Shown: positions 51,801 through 54,798 of the stretch, one piece after another
Numbering within the stretch: the stretch's first letter is position 1
How the letters are laid out: each line of letters opens with the position of its first letter
From: Toxorhynchites rutilus septentrionalis
Lineage: Eukaryota > Arthropoda > Insecta > Diptera > Culicidae
Direction: 5' to 3'
Length of the DNA stretch: 64,000 bases
NCBI RefSeq assembly: GCF_029784135.1
Contig: NC_073745.1
Coordinates: 62,598,718-62,662,717 of the forward strand
Program-made: the position numbers and the translations under genes
The notes under the pieces: generated by a model
The model's input: the letters and a program-made list of their open reading frames with translations, nothing else
The model's database searches: none
Told to the model about the DNA's origin: nothing

Positions 51801-54798
51801 ATTATACTGAAAAAAATTATTTTAAAAATTGAAATTAGTTTTCTTTGAGAACTTTTTTCTTTAATTCTCAAAAAAATATGAGAGTAGCCCTTACATTTTC
51901 TAACAACAACCTTTTCTTATTTTCTTTGAAATCTAATCCTAATTTTGTTTAAAATTTAAGATAGCGATATAGCATATTTGACAAAGTTTTAGATCTTATT
52001 AAAATAAGAACTTTTTTCGAACACATCAACTTTCTATTTTTTATAGTTTCTGGAATACATGGCATTTTTGTATGGAGACTCCTGAAAAAGTAATGTTTTA
52101 CTCGTAACAACTAGGATAAAAACTCTAAATGCACGGTGAATGGAGTTTCCTACATTCAATCCTATGACCAGAATTTTGTTTTATATATTTTTGTATAACC
52201 AATTTTTTTTTGGTCTTTTTCAAAAAGCAGCAATTCTTCTTCGAAGATTTGCAAAGTTGCTTAAATGATCAATGTCTTTACACCCACAATATTTCACTGG
52301 TATCTGAGATGTTACTGCCAATGGCCAGTCGAGTTGGCATGAAGTTCGTCCTGTCTCGTTTATTTTGGTATTACAGGAGCCAAGCTCGACGAGACACATT
52401 CGAGTATGTCCTTTAACTCGATCGCTCGACAGCTGGTAATCGAGTCATCATCGTCGAGTAAGGTTTGTTTTGATGTGTTTGATCAACTAACTTGTTGATA
52501 TTTGCACCAGTATCCGTTTGTTTCACGTTTGTCTTCAGAAATTGTTATGCGGCCCAGCCAGAATCATCTGAACAACGTATGTCTCGAACTAGAACCATCG
52601 ATTTTAATCCGGAGTGTGATGATTTTTAAATGGCCATTAGCACAATCTAATGTGAAATTAAACATCATTCAGTCTTTCTATTCTCCTAATTAATATATGG
52701 TGAAACATTTCGATGACGATCATCTTGATATTTCGCTCGAATCTGTGATTGGTGCCGGAGAGTTGGTCATATTGAATAGAGCGCTATGTATTTCACTAGT
52801 TTTGAAAACAAACAGGTAGGGGAAGTGGGGGCATAGTGGTCACCCTAAGGAATTTGCCCATTTCCAGCGTCCACAAACCGCTTCAATTCCCGTTTTTCGA
52901 AGAATATTATAATTCAACTTATTGTTGTTCAAGATAGCAAACGACTTCTACTATGAAAATTCAAAATAGTACATTTTTCATCATTTGAAAAAAAGTTTAA
53001 AAATCGAACTTTTTTTGCTTGGAGGTAAAGTCACCTAGTGAGGGCAAAGTGGTCACTCGCAAATATCAAGTTAAATGGGATAGATTAATGCGTTTTTTCG
53101 TCCGAATTTGTTTATATCATATTTGATATAGTAGGTACGTGTATGAAATAGGCTTGGCCTATTCACCTAAAGTCTCAATTCAAATTTTCTCATGCATACA
53201 AAAACGTAGTAAGAAACACATAACATTCCGCATATTGAGGCTTGGTTTAGTTAGTGTGGCATATTTATCCAGGGTCAAAGCCACAAAAGGATCCTCTCCA
53301 AGAGCAGAATGTGATGCGGTATATCAGCTTTAGTAAACAGATTACTTTAAGTCGTTATTCGCCTATGACCACTTTGCCCCCAAGCATCAAAGTGATTCCT
53401 ATGCTAATTGATCGCTGAGATTAACCAAAATATCTGTTCACCTCTCCAAAAATATGTGAACAGTCGTCCAAACTGATGATTTGTCGAACATATCAGATTG
53501 AATAAACAAAATTTCACGAAAAATTCGAAAGTGACTATCAATACGGCATCTATAGGCCATAGTTATACTACCAAACAAGCCGGTGACCACTTTGCCCCCA
53601 CTACCTCTAGTGTTCAAGTCACTAGGACTGTCCAGCAGTGAGTCTGTCGAAGTATATTGGGTCCAGAGCAAATTCTCACAATCATACATCGATGAGTACG
53701 CGATCCCATCACCAATAAACCGAACCGTTACATGCAACAAAACAATAACCTACTGCAACAACACTATCTCATCATCGCATCATATATATTAGCACATCCT
53801 CAGTCACATTCTCCCTCTCACCTTGTTAATAGCTTGTAAAAATGCTTGTTTCCCAACCGTTTGCAGCTGCTTGGACCAGGCGGACTCTATCCGGCGTTTT
53901 TCCTGTTCAATCAGTCGTCGCTTTTCCTCCAGTTTGAGTTTAATCGTGGAAATCTTACTAGCATCCTCATGTCCCGGCTGAGTGTCATCTGGAAGCATCA
54001 AACATTGGCTCAAAACCGGAGGGCCCGTAGAAATTTCATCATACTTACCGACATCTTCCATCTTACGAACGCTTGTCGCTTGCTGCTGCCACGTTGTCGT
54101 GTTGCTGCTGGGCAGTGTTGCGAAAGATGTTTTCCTACGAGGTTCGATCTCCTGCTGCACGCTAACTGGACCCCCACTACCGACCACCAATCCTCCTCCC
54201 CCACCACCGCCACCACCAACGCCACTACTACTAAAGTGGGAAGTCATATCCCCGTCGGCTGTGTCTTTTTCAACGCTGCTGGAATGTATATTGGTACTGT
54301 TGTGCCGACGGAGCGCTGGGGTGGGTTTCTCGGTGTCTCGGTCCTGTTTCTCATTACCCGAAGAGTCTGTGTCGTAGCCAAGCTGAATCGAGCCGCGTGC
54401 GTCGGCAATCGAGGAACGCGCAGGAGCCACCGGTTCCACCGCCGTGAGGCTAGTGTTCGAGACCTTCCGTTCCCGGTCGAAGCGACCGACCGTGTTTAGT
54501 TGGTCCTGGGAGCCGCCGAAGTTTTCGATCGTTAGCTGGGAATCCTCGCTGAAAGAGTTGCGCCGTGACCGACGACCTATACGGGGGACAAAGTGCGGTG
54601 TCAATAGCTTTGCAAAGGATATGTGTGGTTCTACTCTAATCGATATCATCCAAACAACAAACCGCTGGATAAACAGAAATTGGAAGGTATGCGCAGTAAG
54701 GCGAAAAGATCAAGCACCCAAAAAAACGAACTCACCTGAGAAACTCGGCTTTCGACTTTCCTCCCAATTGCTGGGCCGACCTGCAGGAATACTATCGC
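5478..54798 (-). CDS. Patronin: Patronin/CAMSAP microtubule minus-end binding protein, 16 exons, 5' end outside window
   Basis: Patronin and the vertebrate CAMSAPs cap free microtubule minus ends and stabilise non-centrosomal microtubules. The call rests on the C-terminal CKK domain (exons 17584-17866 and 5478-5622), the charged helix with KARKEIESMQRREKEREKEE, the block SLMNLCDSDSGLGRATPPRR, and the exact C-terminus DMALVI. All resemble the Drosophila protein as I recall it. Exons from high to low coordinate: 54736-54798, 53822-54576, 50979-51104, 50537-50638, 49967-50113, 44339-45598, 37210-37390, 35840-36255, 35397-35633, 35098-35326, 31685-31759, 31049-31120, 30107-30208, 18040-18231, 17584-17866, 5478-5622. 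Phases agree at every junction and the sum (4385 bases) closes on a stop. The N-terminal calponin-homology part is missing because the gene runs out of the window. Some small exons may be alternatively spliced. Confidence 0.93.
5623..7411. other. Patronin intron, no gene seen
   Basis: AT-rich intronic DNA. The only recognisable item is a diverged repeat at about 6020-6180 that has a second copy near 17100. Short ORFs here are not supported by composition or similarity. Confidence 0.5.
6020..6180 (+). repeat. Diverged interspersed repeat, copy 1
   Basis: The run CCCGTTGGGAATGCCCCG followed by CCTAACCAT, then ATAAACACT and TTTATCGGAGT, recurs at 17098-17215 in the same order and orientation. 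The family is unknown to me. Confidence 0.5.
7412..8190 (-). pseudogene. RTE-like reverse transcriptase remnant
   Basis: Read on the minus strand, pieces in shifting frames give CRNKEGGILTNEREVIKRC with HYEEHL (8140-8010), then, after an unrelated stretch at about 7780-7960, LPEEWKDGVICSIY, LDCGNYRAITILNGAYEIL, LQQILQKCREYQVPTHHI and NAAYDTID (7760-7460). These are the connection region and first reverse transcriptase blocks of RTE-like non-LTR elements; the same blocks occur in better shape at 62.2-63.6 kb. Several frameshifts and a deletion make it a fossil. Confidence 0.75.
8283..8790 (+). pseudogene. Jockey-like reverse transcriptase remnant, YADD lost
   Basis: The plus strand encodes NWTSQLKIVNNSSRRF, EEAGVPQGSVI, FTIAMNSLFLLLPKRVFVF and then ILLVEVG. 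These are RT blocks around the GVPQGSV and YADDILL motifs, but the YADD residues are replaced by a stop. Further degraded similarity continues to about 8790. No boundaries are visible. Confidence 0.6.
8826..9162 (-). pseudogene. BEL/Pao integrase C-terminal remnant, part 2
   Basis: The minus strand encodes ALSNVLNDERILTYEVLLTT, LAEAHQ, then SALTPNHSLRG, and after a stop NLVNIDDDAIRKNLIRGTVE. This is the conserved tail of BEL-family integrases (ALTPNHFLLG box and the following strand region). The sequence stops at 9162, where a full-length I-clade element was inserted; the preceding part of the same integrase resumes at 14660. Confidence 0.75.
9153..9162. repeat. Target-site duplication, left
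   Basis: GAGCGTACAA, repeated exactly at 14650-14659. The duplicated bases are part of a BEL integrase reading frame. Confidence 0.85.
9608..10934 (+). pseudogene. I-clade ORF1, gag-like, one frameshift
   Basis: ORF1 starts at ATG 9608 (MAAKSSGGAVPPDINKRR) and shifts frame near 9815. The second frame continues to a TAA at 10932-10934. Zinc knuckles lie in the middle: CYKCWNIGHTKLLC, CGTCGEEH..C and CLRCKNNEHGSFNRKC, followed by FEEARKISKGGKTTYAGVA. The C-terminal third is Lys-rich (KKRSKKHKRH, PPKKKQTKKK). The known role of such proteins is binding the element RNA. One single-base indel is enough to explain the break. Confidence 0.85.
10935..14552 (+). pseudogene. I-clade ORF2: endonuclease, reverse transcriptase, RNase H (multiple lesions)
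   Basis: The ATG at 10935 directly follows the ORF1 stop (TAAATG). Blocks in order: WNVRGL, then after a frameshift near 11006 the endonuclease (KGDLNAHSHTWGS at 11365, NSDHFPIIISL at 11590); RT with GSAGPDEISY, FRPITLLSC, LDLSKAFDRAW, GIPQGSVISSTLF and VYADDIVL (12300-12995); a second frameshift near 13258; RNase H with VYTDGSVSTDGVGCGIF, FSAEAFSLL, FSDSASCLQAL and WVPGHTGIPGNTAADKLAG (13770-14110). Nonsense codons: TGA 11968, TAA 12220, TAA 12679, TAG 13758. The catalytic YADD and the RNase H acidic residues are still readable. Confidence 0.9.
14650..14659. repeat. Target-site duplication, right
   Basis: GAGCGTACAA, identical to 9153-9162. Confidence 0.85.
14660..14760 (-). pseudogene. BEL/Pao integrase remnant, part 1
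   Basis: The minus strand reads NPPSSPHMGGV, a stop, then ERLVRS, the highly conserved core-to-tail junction of BEL integrases. It runs directly into the duplicated bases and continues on the far side of the I element at 9162. This shows that the BEL copy was there first. Confidence 0.7.
14770..15791. other. Patronin intron, no gene seen
   Basis: AT-rich sequence. A 24-base phrase beginning ACATGGTCAGCTTAGACC is repeated around 15675 and 15715. A GACGTAG/CTACGTC inverted repeat lies at 15784-15799 at the end of the stretch. Confidence 0.4.
15802..16078 (+). mobile_element. tRNA-derived SINE with GAA-rich tail
   Basis: The head has RNA polymerase III boxes: A box TGGCCGAGTGGTTAG and B box GGTTCGATTCC, as in a tRNA. 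The tail is (GAA)n. It is flanked by a perfect 10-bp duplication ACTACGTCTT (15792-15801 and 16079-16088). A minus-strand relative lies at 39102-39265 and shares both head and the GTAATACTACGTTGA segment near the 3' end. Confidence 0.88.
16379..16448 (+). mobile_element. 70-bp 5'-truncated copy of the I-clade element
   Basis: The sequence ACGAATGAATCGTTGGAT followed by TCTCCGTAAACAAA and an AAG tail matches the last bases of the full-length element at 14597-14649. It is flanked by AGAATAGAA at 16370-16378 and 16449-16457. Extreme 5' truncation is a normal outcome of target-primed reverse transcription. Confidence 0.8.
16922..17079 (+). mobile_element. SINE-like sequence with poly(A) tail
   Basis: It contains a B-box-like GGATACAATCCC and ends GAGACTGAAAGTCTC (a small hairpin), TTCGATAAAGGAC and an A run. 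No target duplication was found, so boundaries are approximate. Confidence 0.4.
17098..17215 (+). repeat. Diverged interspersed repeat, copy 2
   Basis: It shares CCCGTTGGGAATTCCCCG, CTAACCAT, ATAAACACT and TTTATCGGAGT with 6020-6180 in the same order. Confidence 0.5.
17584..17866 (-). CDS. Patronin: Patronin exon, CKK domain part 1
   Basis: A 283-base exon, acceptor TGCATATATAG and donor GTAAGT, entering in phase 1 and leaving in phase 2. It encodes most of the CKK domain, the module that recognises microtubule minus ends: PKLYKQPATKSNRGIILNAV, EYCVFPGAVNREAKQKVLEK, IARSEAKHFLVLFRDAGCQF and then GTGPSQVDDVMFDKFFK. The identity to CAMSAP-family CKK domains is unmistakable. A short (ATG)n-like run lies just inside the following intron. 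Confidence 0.97.
18040..18231 (-). CDS. Patronin: Patronin exon, SDSGLGRATPPRRAPSPGMG
   Basis: A 192-base exon, acceptor ATTAACATCAG, donor GTTTGT, phase 1 on both sides. It encodes SDSGLGRATPPRRAPSPGMG, then SGPGSLPPGLITKRRGFDDG and SSDISTASSMMDYN. The last codon is completed by the CKK exon (YNG-PKLYK). The exon is noticeably GC-richer than its surroundings. Confidence 0.95.
18232..18983. other. Patronin intron, no gene seen
   Basis: Intronic DNA upstream of the acceptor at 18232-18234. Nothing recognisable. Confidence 0.4.
18984..19484 (-). CDS. Unidentified 166-codon ORF inside a Patronin intron
   Basis: An uninterrupted minus-strand frame from ATG 19484 to a stop at 18984. I do not recognise it. 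It begins MLCVSCASVNELGK and has a second Cys pair in WYCTRCQTANQRQQ, so a degenerate zinc finger is possible. The middle has SVAVQTEQRSISVKHCGA and then CERDVSITQKSLTDTLEYLL, polar and likely helical. No signal peptide or membrane segment is visible. GC content looks higher than in the flanks. It lies on the same strand as Patronin, in the 12-kb intron before exon 18040-18231. It could be a nested gene, an unrecognised Patronin exon, a transposon ORF1 fragment, or a chance ORF. Confidence 0.35.
   Translation of the reverse strand: MLCVSCASVNELGKHPSIHSDQRFTHANRASFRRMSLPPRETQSSNNDGYHLWYCTRCQTANQRQQARSGSSADGLQSFRSVAVQTEQRSISVKHCGAIKCERDVSITQKSLTDTLEYLLEGNSLANRAEKTQRNIVTGSRQKHSLYGRCVNRNGMTRFQPVCEIQ
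19485..20364. other. Patronin intron, no gene seen
   Basis: AT-rich, nothing recognisable. Confidence 0.4.
20365..22100. mobile_element. Pogo-like non-autonomous DNA transposon with internal repeats
   Basis: The ends are inverted repeats CAGTGGAACCCCGATTATCC and, from the right, CAGTAGAACCCCGATTATCC, flanked by TA on both sides (20363-20364, 22101-22102). CAGTRGAAC...GATTATCC ends with a TA duplication are known for pogo/Tigger elements. The 1736-bp interior has no transposase. It has three diverged direct copies of a block containing AATAATCTGCCAGTTCCCC and AAGCGAAAGAGTTTATTT (about 21117, 21425, 21636), and two copies of a CA-repeat phrase ending ACATACACGCGCG. A TATATAAGCGAG box near 20850 may be a promoter. 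Confidence 0.75.
22288..22616 (-). pseudogene. IS630-type transposase, C-terminal part
   Basis: The minus strand encodes ATNHTANLTIDLLKN, a diverged WPSQLAISVV, then GLVKSMVYVNKLTTIDELRR and NIERKIAAVSADLCLKTVEN ending WVQRLDFF. It continues the transposase that starts at 24345; the DD37E insertion lies between. Frameshifts occur around the catalytic PPRSCDL region. Confidence 0.8.
22622..23777 (+). mobile_element. ITmD37E (DD37E Tc1/mariner-like) transposon
   Basis: 1156 bp with terminal inverted repeats of about 40 bp starting AAGGGTGTGTCACATCAAAT at both ends, and TA flanks at 22620-22621 and 23778-23779. It sits inside the transposase gene of another element on the opposite strand. Confidence 0.9.
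22630..23657 (+). pseudogene. DD37E transposase, one stop and one frameshift
   Basis: The N-terminal HTH region contains HFENPELSHRDIGKMLGIVQ and QSTVSRVLKRYFENLT. The catalytic residues are the first D in MDDETYVKADF, the second D in FWPDLASCYYSKD, and E in APELRPIEKYW. Between the second D and the E I count 37 residues, which defines DD37E. A TAA at 22999-23001 breaks the frame after PNRD. A shift in the A-run at about 23570 displaces the last 30 codons; read in the other frame they end RAYGLGLEV at 23657. The exact start codon is unclear because the open frame runs through the terminal repeat. Confidence 0.88.
23790..24345 (-). pseudogene. IS630-type transposase, N-terminal and catalytic part
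   Basis: The minus strand gives an HTH-like start (VSVPVRQRSACSVESIASLA), the segment LWRILREDLGLHTYKIKLTK and the first catalytic block IIFSDETHFWLNGFVNKQN. A TGA follows at MRY where a Trp is usual. The frame then continues through ESPLHPEKIMVWCGLW and GGVIGPYFFRDDQDRHVTVN (23950-23810). Family knowledge: this is the DDE transposase whose C-terminal piece lies at 22288-22616. Confidence 0.8.
24988..25545 (+). mobile_element. Internally deleted mariner element
   Basis: The ends are inverted: TGGGCTGAAAAGTCCCGGG at 24990 and the same phrase reversed (CCGGGACTTTTCAGCCCA) ending at 25541. Inside, the plus strand encodes FVTMDETWIHYHILSP, the first catalytic block of mariner transposases, followed directly by the C-terminal SYYKKGIEMLETLYTKCI and LEGNYV. 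The centre of the gene with the second and third catalytic residues is missing. Confidence 0.8.
25546..26788. other. Patronin intron, no gene seen
   Basis: Very AT-rich. The phrase GTGGACAAACCAACAT and a close variant occur near 26210 and 26620; otherwise nothing recognisable. Confidence 0.4.
26789..27073. mobile_element. 285-bp MITE with long terminal inverted repeats
   Basis: Left end CAGAGTCGGACAAAACGTTA, right end read inward CAGTCTCGGACAAAACATTA; similarity continues for about 70 bp (AAGACCA, AAAGAAAGTGACA). TA lies on both sides. This fits a Tc1/mariner-derived MITE. It has no coding capacity. Confidence 0.8.
27321..28841. mobile_element. Foldback-type element, 1.5 kb
   Basis: Ends CAATTCCAAATGAAA and, inverted, TTTCATTTGGAATTG. 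Long inverted blocks follow: the phrase TTGATTCGAATGAAAG, GGGTTGGAGGAAATATGAG, GGCGTATCGATTTTAGT near 27370-27490 recurs as its reverse complement at 28630-28810, and a second block (TACAAGAT, CATTTTCAGCCACAAATT) is also inverted within it. No transposase is seen. A 4-kb relative lies at 45657-49627. Confidence 0.75.
28960..29225 (-). pseudogene. Jockey-like ORF2 scrap
   Basis: The minus strand encodes LRLEHWSEEVYQTTKD and SAKKHSWETFVAKISCQQ. The AKK-SWE-FV pattern is typical of the segment between endonuclease and reverse transcriptase in Jockey-like ORF2 proteins. No boundaries are visible; similarity fades at both ends. Confidence 0.45.
29226..30106. other. Patronin intron, no gene seen
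   Basis: AT-rich, nothing recognisable. Confidence 0.4.
30107..30208 (-). CDS. Patronin: Patronin small exon, GRTLSRISLAKGANFRGRK
   Basis: A 102-base exon, phase 1 at both ends, acceptor TTGTTTTGCAG and donor GTAAGG. It encodes EPATIERGRTLSRISLAKGA followed by NFRGRKSNSLMNLC, and joins to the next exon as NLC-DSDSGLGR. The block is rich in basic and Ser residues and conserved in insects. Confidence 0.9.
31049..31120 (-). CDS. Patronin: Patronin small exon, SPDDYPSSSSTPIGRRGS
   Basis: A 72-base exon, phase 1 at both ends, encoding SPDDYPSSSSTPIGRRGSYK and TGR. The acceptor ends CTCTCTAG; the donor GTTGGT is weak, which fits an alternatively used exon. The block is conserved in the fly protein. 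Confidence 0.85.
31685..31759 (-). CDS. Patronin: Patronin small exon, SNSMRRDYYRGSQDSL
   Basis: A 75-base exon, phase 1 at both ends, acceptor CGTGCTCCCCAG and donor GTAATA. It encodes IGLHSSNSMRRDYYRGSQDS and LAIR. Fly Patronin has a closely similar SSNSMKRDYYRGSQDS block at this place. Because the phase is symmetric it could be skipped without a frame change. Confidence 0.88.
31760..33319. other. Patronin intron, mostly unassigned
   Basis: No gene is seen. A TATATATAG box at about 32997 followed by TTCAGTTCAATCG near 33025 resembles an insect TATA-plus-initiator arrangement on the plus strand, such as a retrotransposon LTR would carry, but no LTR ends were found. A small tandem duplication lies at 32716-32765. 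Confidence 0.35.
32716..32765. repeat. Tandem duplication with internal palindrome
   Basis: Two copies of a phrase CATAAACAAAAACGTTTATG followed by TGGA, in direct order. Each copy is itself an inverted repeat (CATAAAC/GTTTATG). Confidence 0.7.
33320..33448. repeat. (TC)n tract 1
   Basis: Almost pure TC dinucleotide with scattered TTTCATA and CA interruptions, about 130 bp. Confidence 0.95.
33638..34572. repeat. (TC)n tract 2, about 0.9 kb
   Basis: Long pyrimidine tract made of (TC)n blocks separated by CCTAT, TTCCCTAT or TTTCCTAT spacers at 10-30 bp intervals. All plus-strand reading frames are open through it (SLSLSL, YLSLSL), which produces meaningless long ORFs. On the Patronin sense strand it is polypurine (GA)n. 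Confidence 0.95.
34577..34690 (+). repeat. Interspersed repeat shared with 48539-48625
   Basis: The order AACTGAGCAATATCA, then CCTGATGCTCCCTC, AGCATAT, GACGGAGCTTAGTGC and TTAGTGCCGCA resembles 48539-48625, where it precedes a BEL-gag-like stretch. It may be an LTR or leader fragment; that is inference. Confidence 0.5.
35098..35326 (-). CDS. Patronin: Patronin exon, RPRPKTIHVETGSVDLSE segment
   Basis: A 229-base exon, acceptor TTCCCCGTTTTAG, donor GTAAGT, phase 0 to phase 1. It encodes GKTIDRELQIKYQQHQAQLH, then RPRPKTIHVETGSVDLSE and SSLSSRGKKGSNSNLT. It precedes three small phase-1 exons and can also join directly to exon 18040-18231 in frame. Confidence 0.92.
35397..35633 (-). CDS. Patronin: Patronin exon, charged single helix
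   Basis: A 237-base exon, 79 codons, phase 0 on both sides. It encodes DEMERKKEKIMLLSLQRRQQ, then a run dominated by E, K and R (REKEREKEEERARKKEEQ) to KLKKAIEEAERE. This is the third coiled-coil/charged helix preceding the CKK domain in Patronin and CAMSAPs. The identity to the fly protein as I recall it is very high here. Confidence 0.95.
35840..36255 (-). CDS. Patronin: Patronin exon, Asn/Ser-rich linker
   Basis: A 416-base exon, acceptor CCCCTCCATCAG, donor GTGAGT, entering in phase 1 and leaving in phase 0. It encodes NNQNNFGTFSVKTANSF, a low-complexity Asn/His/Gly stretch, the conserved ERRHLEDVTNH, and ends in KAKLVIGTDVSNLDP, which runs into the charged helix of the next exon. Donor and next acceptor are about 200 bases apart. 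Confidence 0.92.
36256..37209. other. Patronin intron, no gene seen
   Basis: Nothing recognisable. The stretch 36700-36850 is somewhat GC-richer (GCGCCGCCGCCACCGC), which could mark an internal promoter, but there is no further support. Confidence 0.35.
37210..37390 (-). CDS. Patronin: Patronin exon, KGFYISFDNEQPKRPKPPLR segment
   Basis: A 181-base exon starting in phase 0 after ACCTACTTCAG and ending in phase 1 at GTACGT. It encodes DPQQDDVNEKGFYISFDNEQ followed by PKRPKPPLRTKRSPKKDK. This basic, proline-rich block is one of the best conserved linker segments between insects and vertebrates. Confidence 0.93.
37391..38560. other. Patronin intron, no gene seen
   Basis: AT-rich. The phrases GAGAATGGGTCAAAAA and GGTGACAATGGGTCAAA occur near 37545 and 37735. 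No gene. Confidence 0.35.
38561..38700 (+). pseudogene. Possible zinc-finger fragment of a DNA transposon
   Basis: The plus strand reads MSKGKCHFTDELHQKYPFFT followed by KKLKDYETNSAYVIHKC. The pattern K-C-F-L-KYPF resembles a short zinc-finger module found at the N-terminus of some insect transposon-derived proteins. The remaining Cys/His positions are lost. The following frame (38637-39014) is open but unrecognised. Confidence 0.25.
39102..39265 (-). mobile_element. tRNA-derived SINE, diverged copy
   Basis: Read on the minus strand it starts GTGCTCCCGTGACCGAGTGG with a B box GGTTCGATACC, and later shares ACGTAAGTAATACTACGTTG with the SINE at 15802. It has an internal deletion of roughly 100 bp and an AAC-type tail. 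Confidence 0.75.
39640..40785 (+). repeat. Minisatellite array with G-runs, locus 1
   Basis: Five to six diverged units of about 115-130 bp. Each has TTTGGCATGTGGAGGTTTTA, GCAATAAATGTTTCTATGG, TGGTTAGACACTCC, a C-rich/G-rich pair, GCCATACAAATGAAACACAA and GAATTAATCAAGCAAA. A run of 17 G lies at 39732-39748. The array is followed, after about 240 bp, by GGGACGAAGTTTGCCGGGTC (40755-40774). Confidence 0.85.
41150..41360 (+). repeat. Fragment of the 52.8-kb MITE family
   Basis: The order TTTTCTCATACGTACAGAAA, CGTAGTGGGAAACACATAAC, CAAGAGCAGAA-like text and GACCACTTTGCCCC matches the right half of the MITE at 53150-53400. Confidence 0.65.
41661..42892 (+). mobile_element. Mariner transposon, nearly complete
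   Basis: 1232 bp. Left end TTAGACTGTCAAAAAAGTCC and right end, read inward, TTAGGCTGTCAAAAAAGTTC; TA on both sides (41659-41660, 42893-42894). It is inserted in a tandem repeat. Confidence 0.92.
41770..42783 (+). pseudogene. Mariner transposase, one nonsense codon and a 9-bp deletion
   Basis: From ATG 41770 the frame gives 337 residues with one TGA (41890-41892, after QAVNKI). The HTH regions are present (AQRWFQRFRSGVEVVEDAPR; GQELGISQTVINHLKKLGF). The catalytic triad is readable: D in VTGDEKWVTYD, D in VFHQDNARPHTS and D in LAPSDYHLF. Between the second and third D I count 31 residues, where mariner has 34; three residues are missing after VTRQKL. The C-terminus ends at TAA 42781-42783. The element looks young, but both lesions would be expected to inactivate it. 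Confidence 0.9.
43055..43127. repeat. Pogo-like terminal sequence
   Basis: Three copies of GATAATCGAGTC in tandem, ending GATAATCGAGTCCGACCTGT. Read in reverse this gives ACAGGTCGGACTCGATTATC, similar to pogo/Tigger ends. No partner end was found. Confidence 0.4.
43552..44294. mobile_element. hAT-type MITE, 743 bp
   Basis: Ends TAGAGATGAAACTGATATCC and, from the right, TAGTGATGAAACGGATAGTA, with CCGGATACCGG palindromes next to both. The flanks are GTATTATG (43544-43551) and GTGTTATG (44295-44302), an 8-bp duplication with one difference, as expected for hAT. No transposase. It stops 44 bp from the donor side of the largest Patronin exon. Confidence 0.75.
44339..45598 (-). CDS. Patronin: Patronin exon, large Gln/Asn-rich linker
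   Basis: The largest exon: 1260 bases, 420 codons, phase 0 at both ends, acceptor TTACTTTTCAG and donor GTGAGT. It encodes a disordered linker with polyglutamine (around 45200-45240), polyasparagine and Ser-rich runs. Conserved islands are RPPSRDPYLTQQQ, RRTWAQSAAAAA, MAPQSISFIGDEDTGDIE and LNITSGNRTYRIPSPTRPS, matching the equivalent fly region. The exon is squeezed between two transposon insertions: a hAT-type MITE ends 44 bases past its donor side, and a foldback element starts 58 bases before its acceptor side. Confidence 0.92.
48429..49163. mobile_element. CACCCAGG element with ACGCGG subterminal repeats, 735 bp
   Basis: Perfect terminal repeats CACCCAGGTTTTTTTTACGC / GCGTAAAAAAAAACCTGGGTG (20 of the right-end bases considered) are flanked by TA (48427-48428 and 49164-49165). 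Units of TTTTTACGCGGATTTTCCAA plus TTAACGCGG repeat two to three times at the left and about four times at the right. The flanks join into an uninterrupted phrase of the surrounding foldback element, which confirms the boundaries. Confidence 0.8.
48733..48935 (+). pseudogene. Possible BEL gag coiled-coil fragment
   Basis: The plus strand reads LQRKCLTEQKELDQKQLELE followed by QRQLALQRKHFQEKYKL, a stop, then LQVQEEVSRDSIKLVQEW. The Gln/Leu/Glu heptads resemble the N-terminal coiled coil of mosquito BEL gag proteins. The upstream Cys-containing stretch (48640-48680) may belong to it. Confidence 0.35.
49173..49365. mobile_element. 193-bp MITE with perfect 8-bp target duplication
   Basis: Ends ACAGGTAAACCTGTTTTTGT and, from the right, ACAGGCAAAGCTGTTTTTGT. 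Flanks ACTCTATT at 49165-49172 and 49366-49373 are identical. Eight-base duplications are typical of hAT and P-like families. Confidence 0.85.
49967..50113 (-). CDS. Patronin: Patronin exon, Gln-rich helix
   Basis: A 147-base exon in phase 0, acceptor CCTCATTTTAG and donor GTAAGT. It encodes 49 residues with heptad-like Gln/Leu spacing: NSNLHDIQADIQRLTQQQ, then QAQQLLHAQQIANLLNQ. This is the second predicted coiled coil of Patronin. The upstream intron to 50537 is short (423 bases) and AT-rich, with no other feature seen. Confidence 0.9.
50537..50638 (-). CDS. Patronin: Patronin exon, KTPDLENMDLEQYQ segment
   Basis: A 102-base exon, phase 0 at both ends, acceptor TTTTCCGGAACAG and donor GTAAAT. 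It encodes 34 residues from DLDDQSKYESKW to TPDLENMDLEQYQ. The end matches the TPDMDPVDLDKYQ-type block that precedes the next helix in fly Patronin, which supports the placement and the order. Confidence 0.85.
50979..51104 (-). CDS. Patronin: Patronin exon, GKGSS segment (5' boundary uncertain)
   Basis: A donor-like GTATAG follows SLK at 50979. With the acceptor CCACCCAG at 51104 the exon is 126 bases, phase 0 on both sides, and joins as AINK-GKGSSAAESSDPAPKEP, which is plausible for the family. The polypyrimidine tract at this acceptor is poor. The reading frame stays open upstream to 51275, encoding MRRGSHSSHIQLGARAT just before, so a longer exon or a local start codon is possible. Confidence 0.6.
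51105..52813. other. Patronin intron, no gene seen
   Basis: Extremely AT-rich from 51560 to 52230. On the minus strand no AG dinucleotide occurs between about 51107 and 51380, which limits where a splice acceptor for the next exon could be. Confidence 0.5.
52814..53606. mobile_element. 793-bp MITE with GTGGTCACC ends
   Basis: Left end AGGTAGGGGAAGTGGGGGCA then TAGTGGTCACC; right end read inward AGGTAGTGGGGGCAAAGTGG then TCACC. Internal variants of the phrase (GAGGGCAAAGTGGTCAC at 53040, GACCACTTTGCCCCCA at 53370) suggest subterminal repeats. No coding sequence. Confidence 0.75.
53822..54576 (-). CDS. Patronin: Patronin exon, Ser/Arg-rich region and first coiled coil
   Basis: A 755-base exon with acceptor CCCCGTATAG, donor GTGAGA, starting in phase 1 and ending in phase 0. 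It opens with RRSRRNSFSEDSQLTIENFG and contains the conserved SSIADARGSIQLGYDTDSS. A run of nine glycines sits near the middle. It ends in the helix KLKLEEKRRLIEQEKRRIES and then KQAFLQAINK, matching the central coiled coil of the CAMSAP family. An internal GGTAAGTATG (donor-like, minus strand 54049/54048) is probably unused, because splicing there would shift the frame. Confidence 0.9.
54736..54798 (-). CDS. Patronin: Patronin exon, GRPSNWEE segment
   Basis: A 63-base exon between a TTTTAG acceptor and a GTGAGT donor. It begins with two bases that complete a codon and ends in phase 1. It encodes DSIPAGRPSNWEESRKPSFS, which matches a conserved short block just before the RRSRRNSFS segment in fly Patronin (recalled family knowledge). 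It is the most upstream coding exon I can place; earlier exons must lie beyond 54.8 kb. Confidence 0.85.

Noticed and set aside
54043..54049. Strong donor-like GTAAGT inside Patronin exon 53822-54576
   Set aside because: Using it would end the exon in phase 1, which does not fit the phase-0 starts of the next exons; the codons after it match the family.
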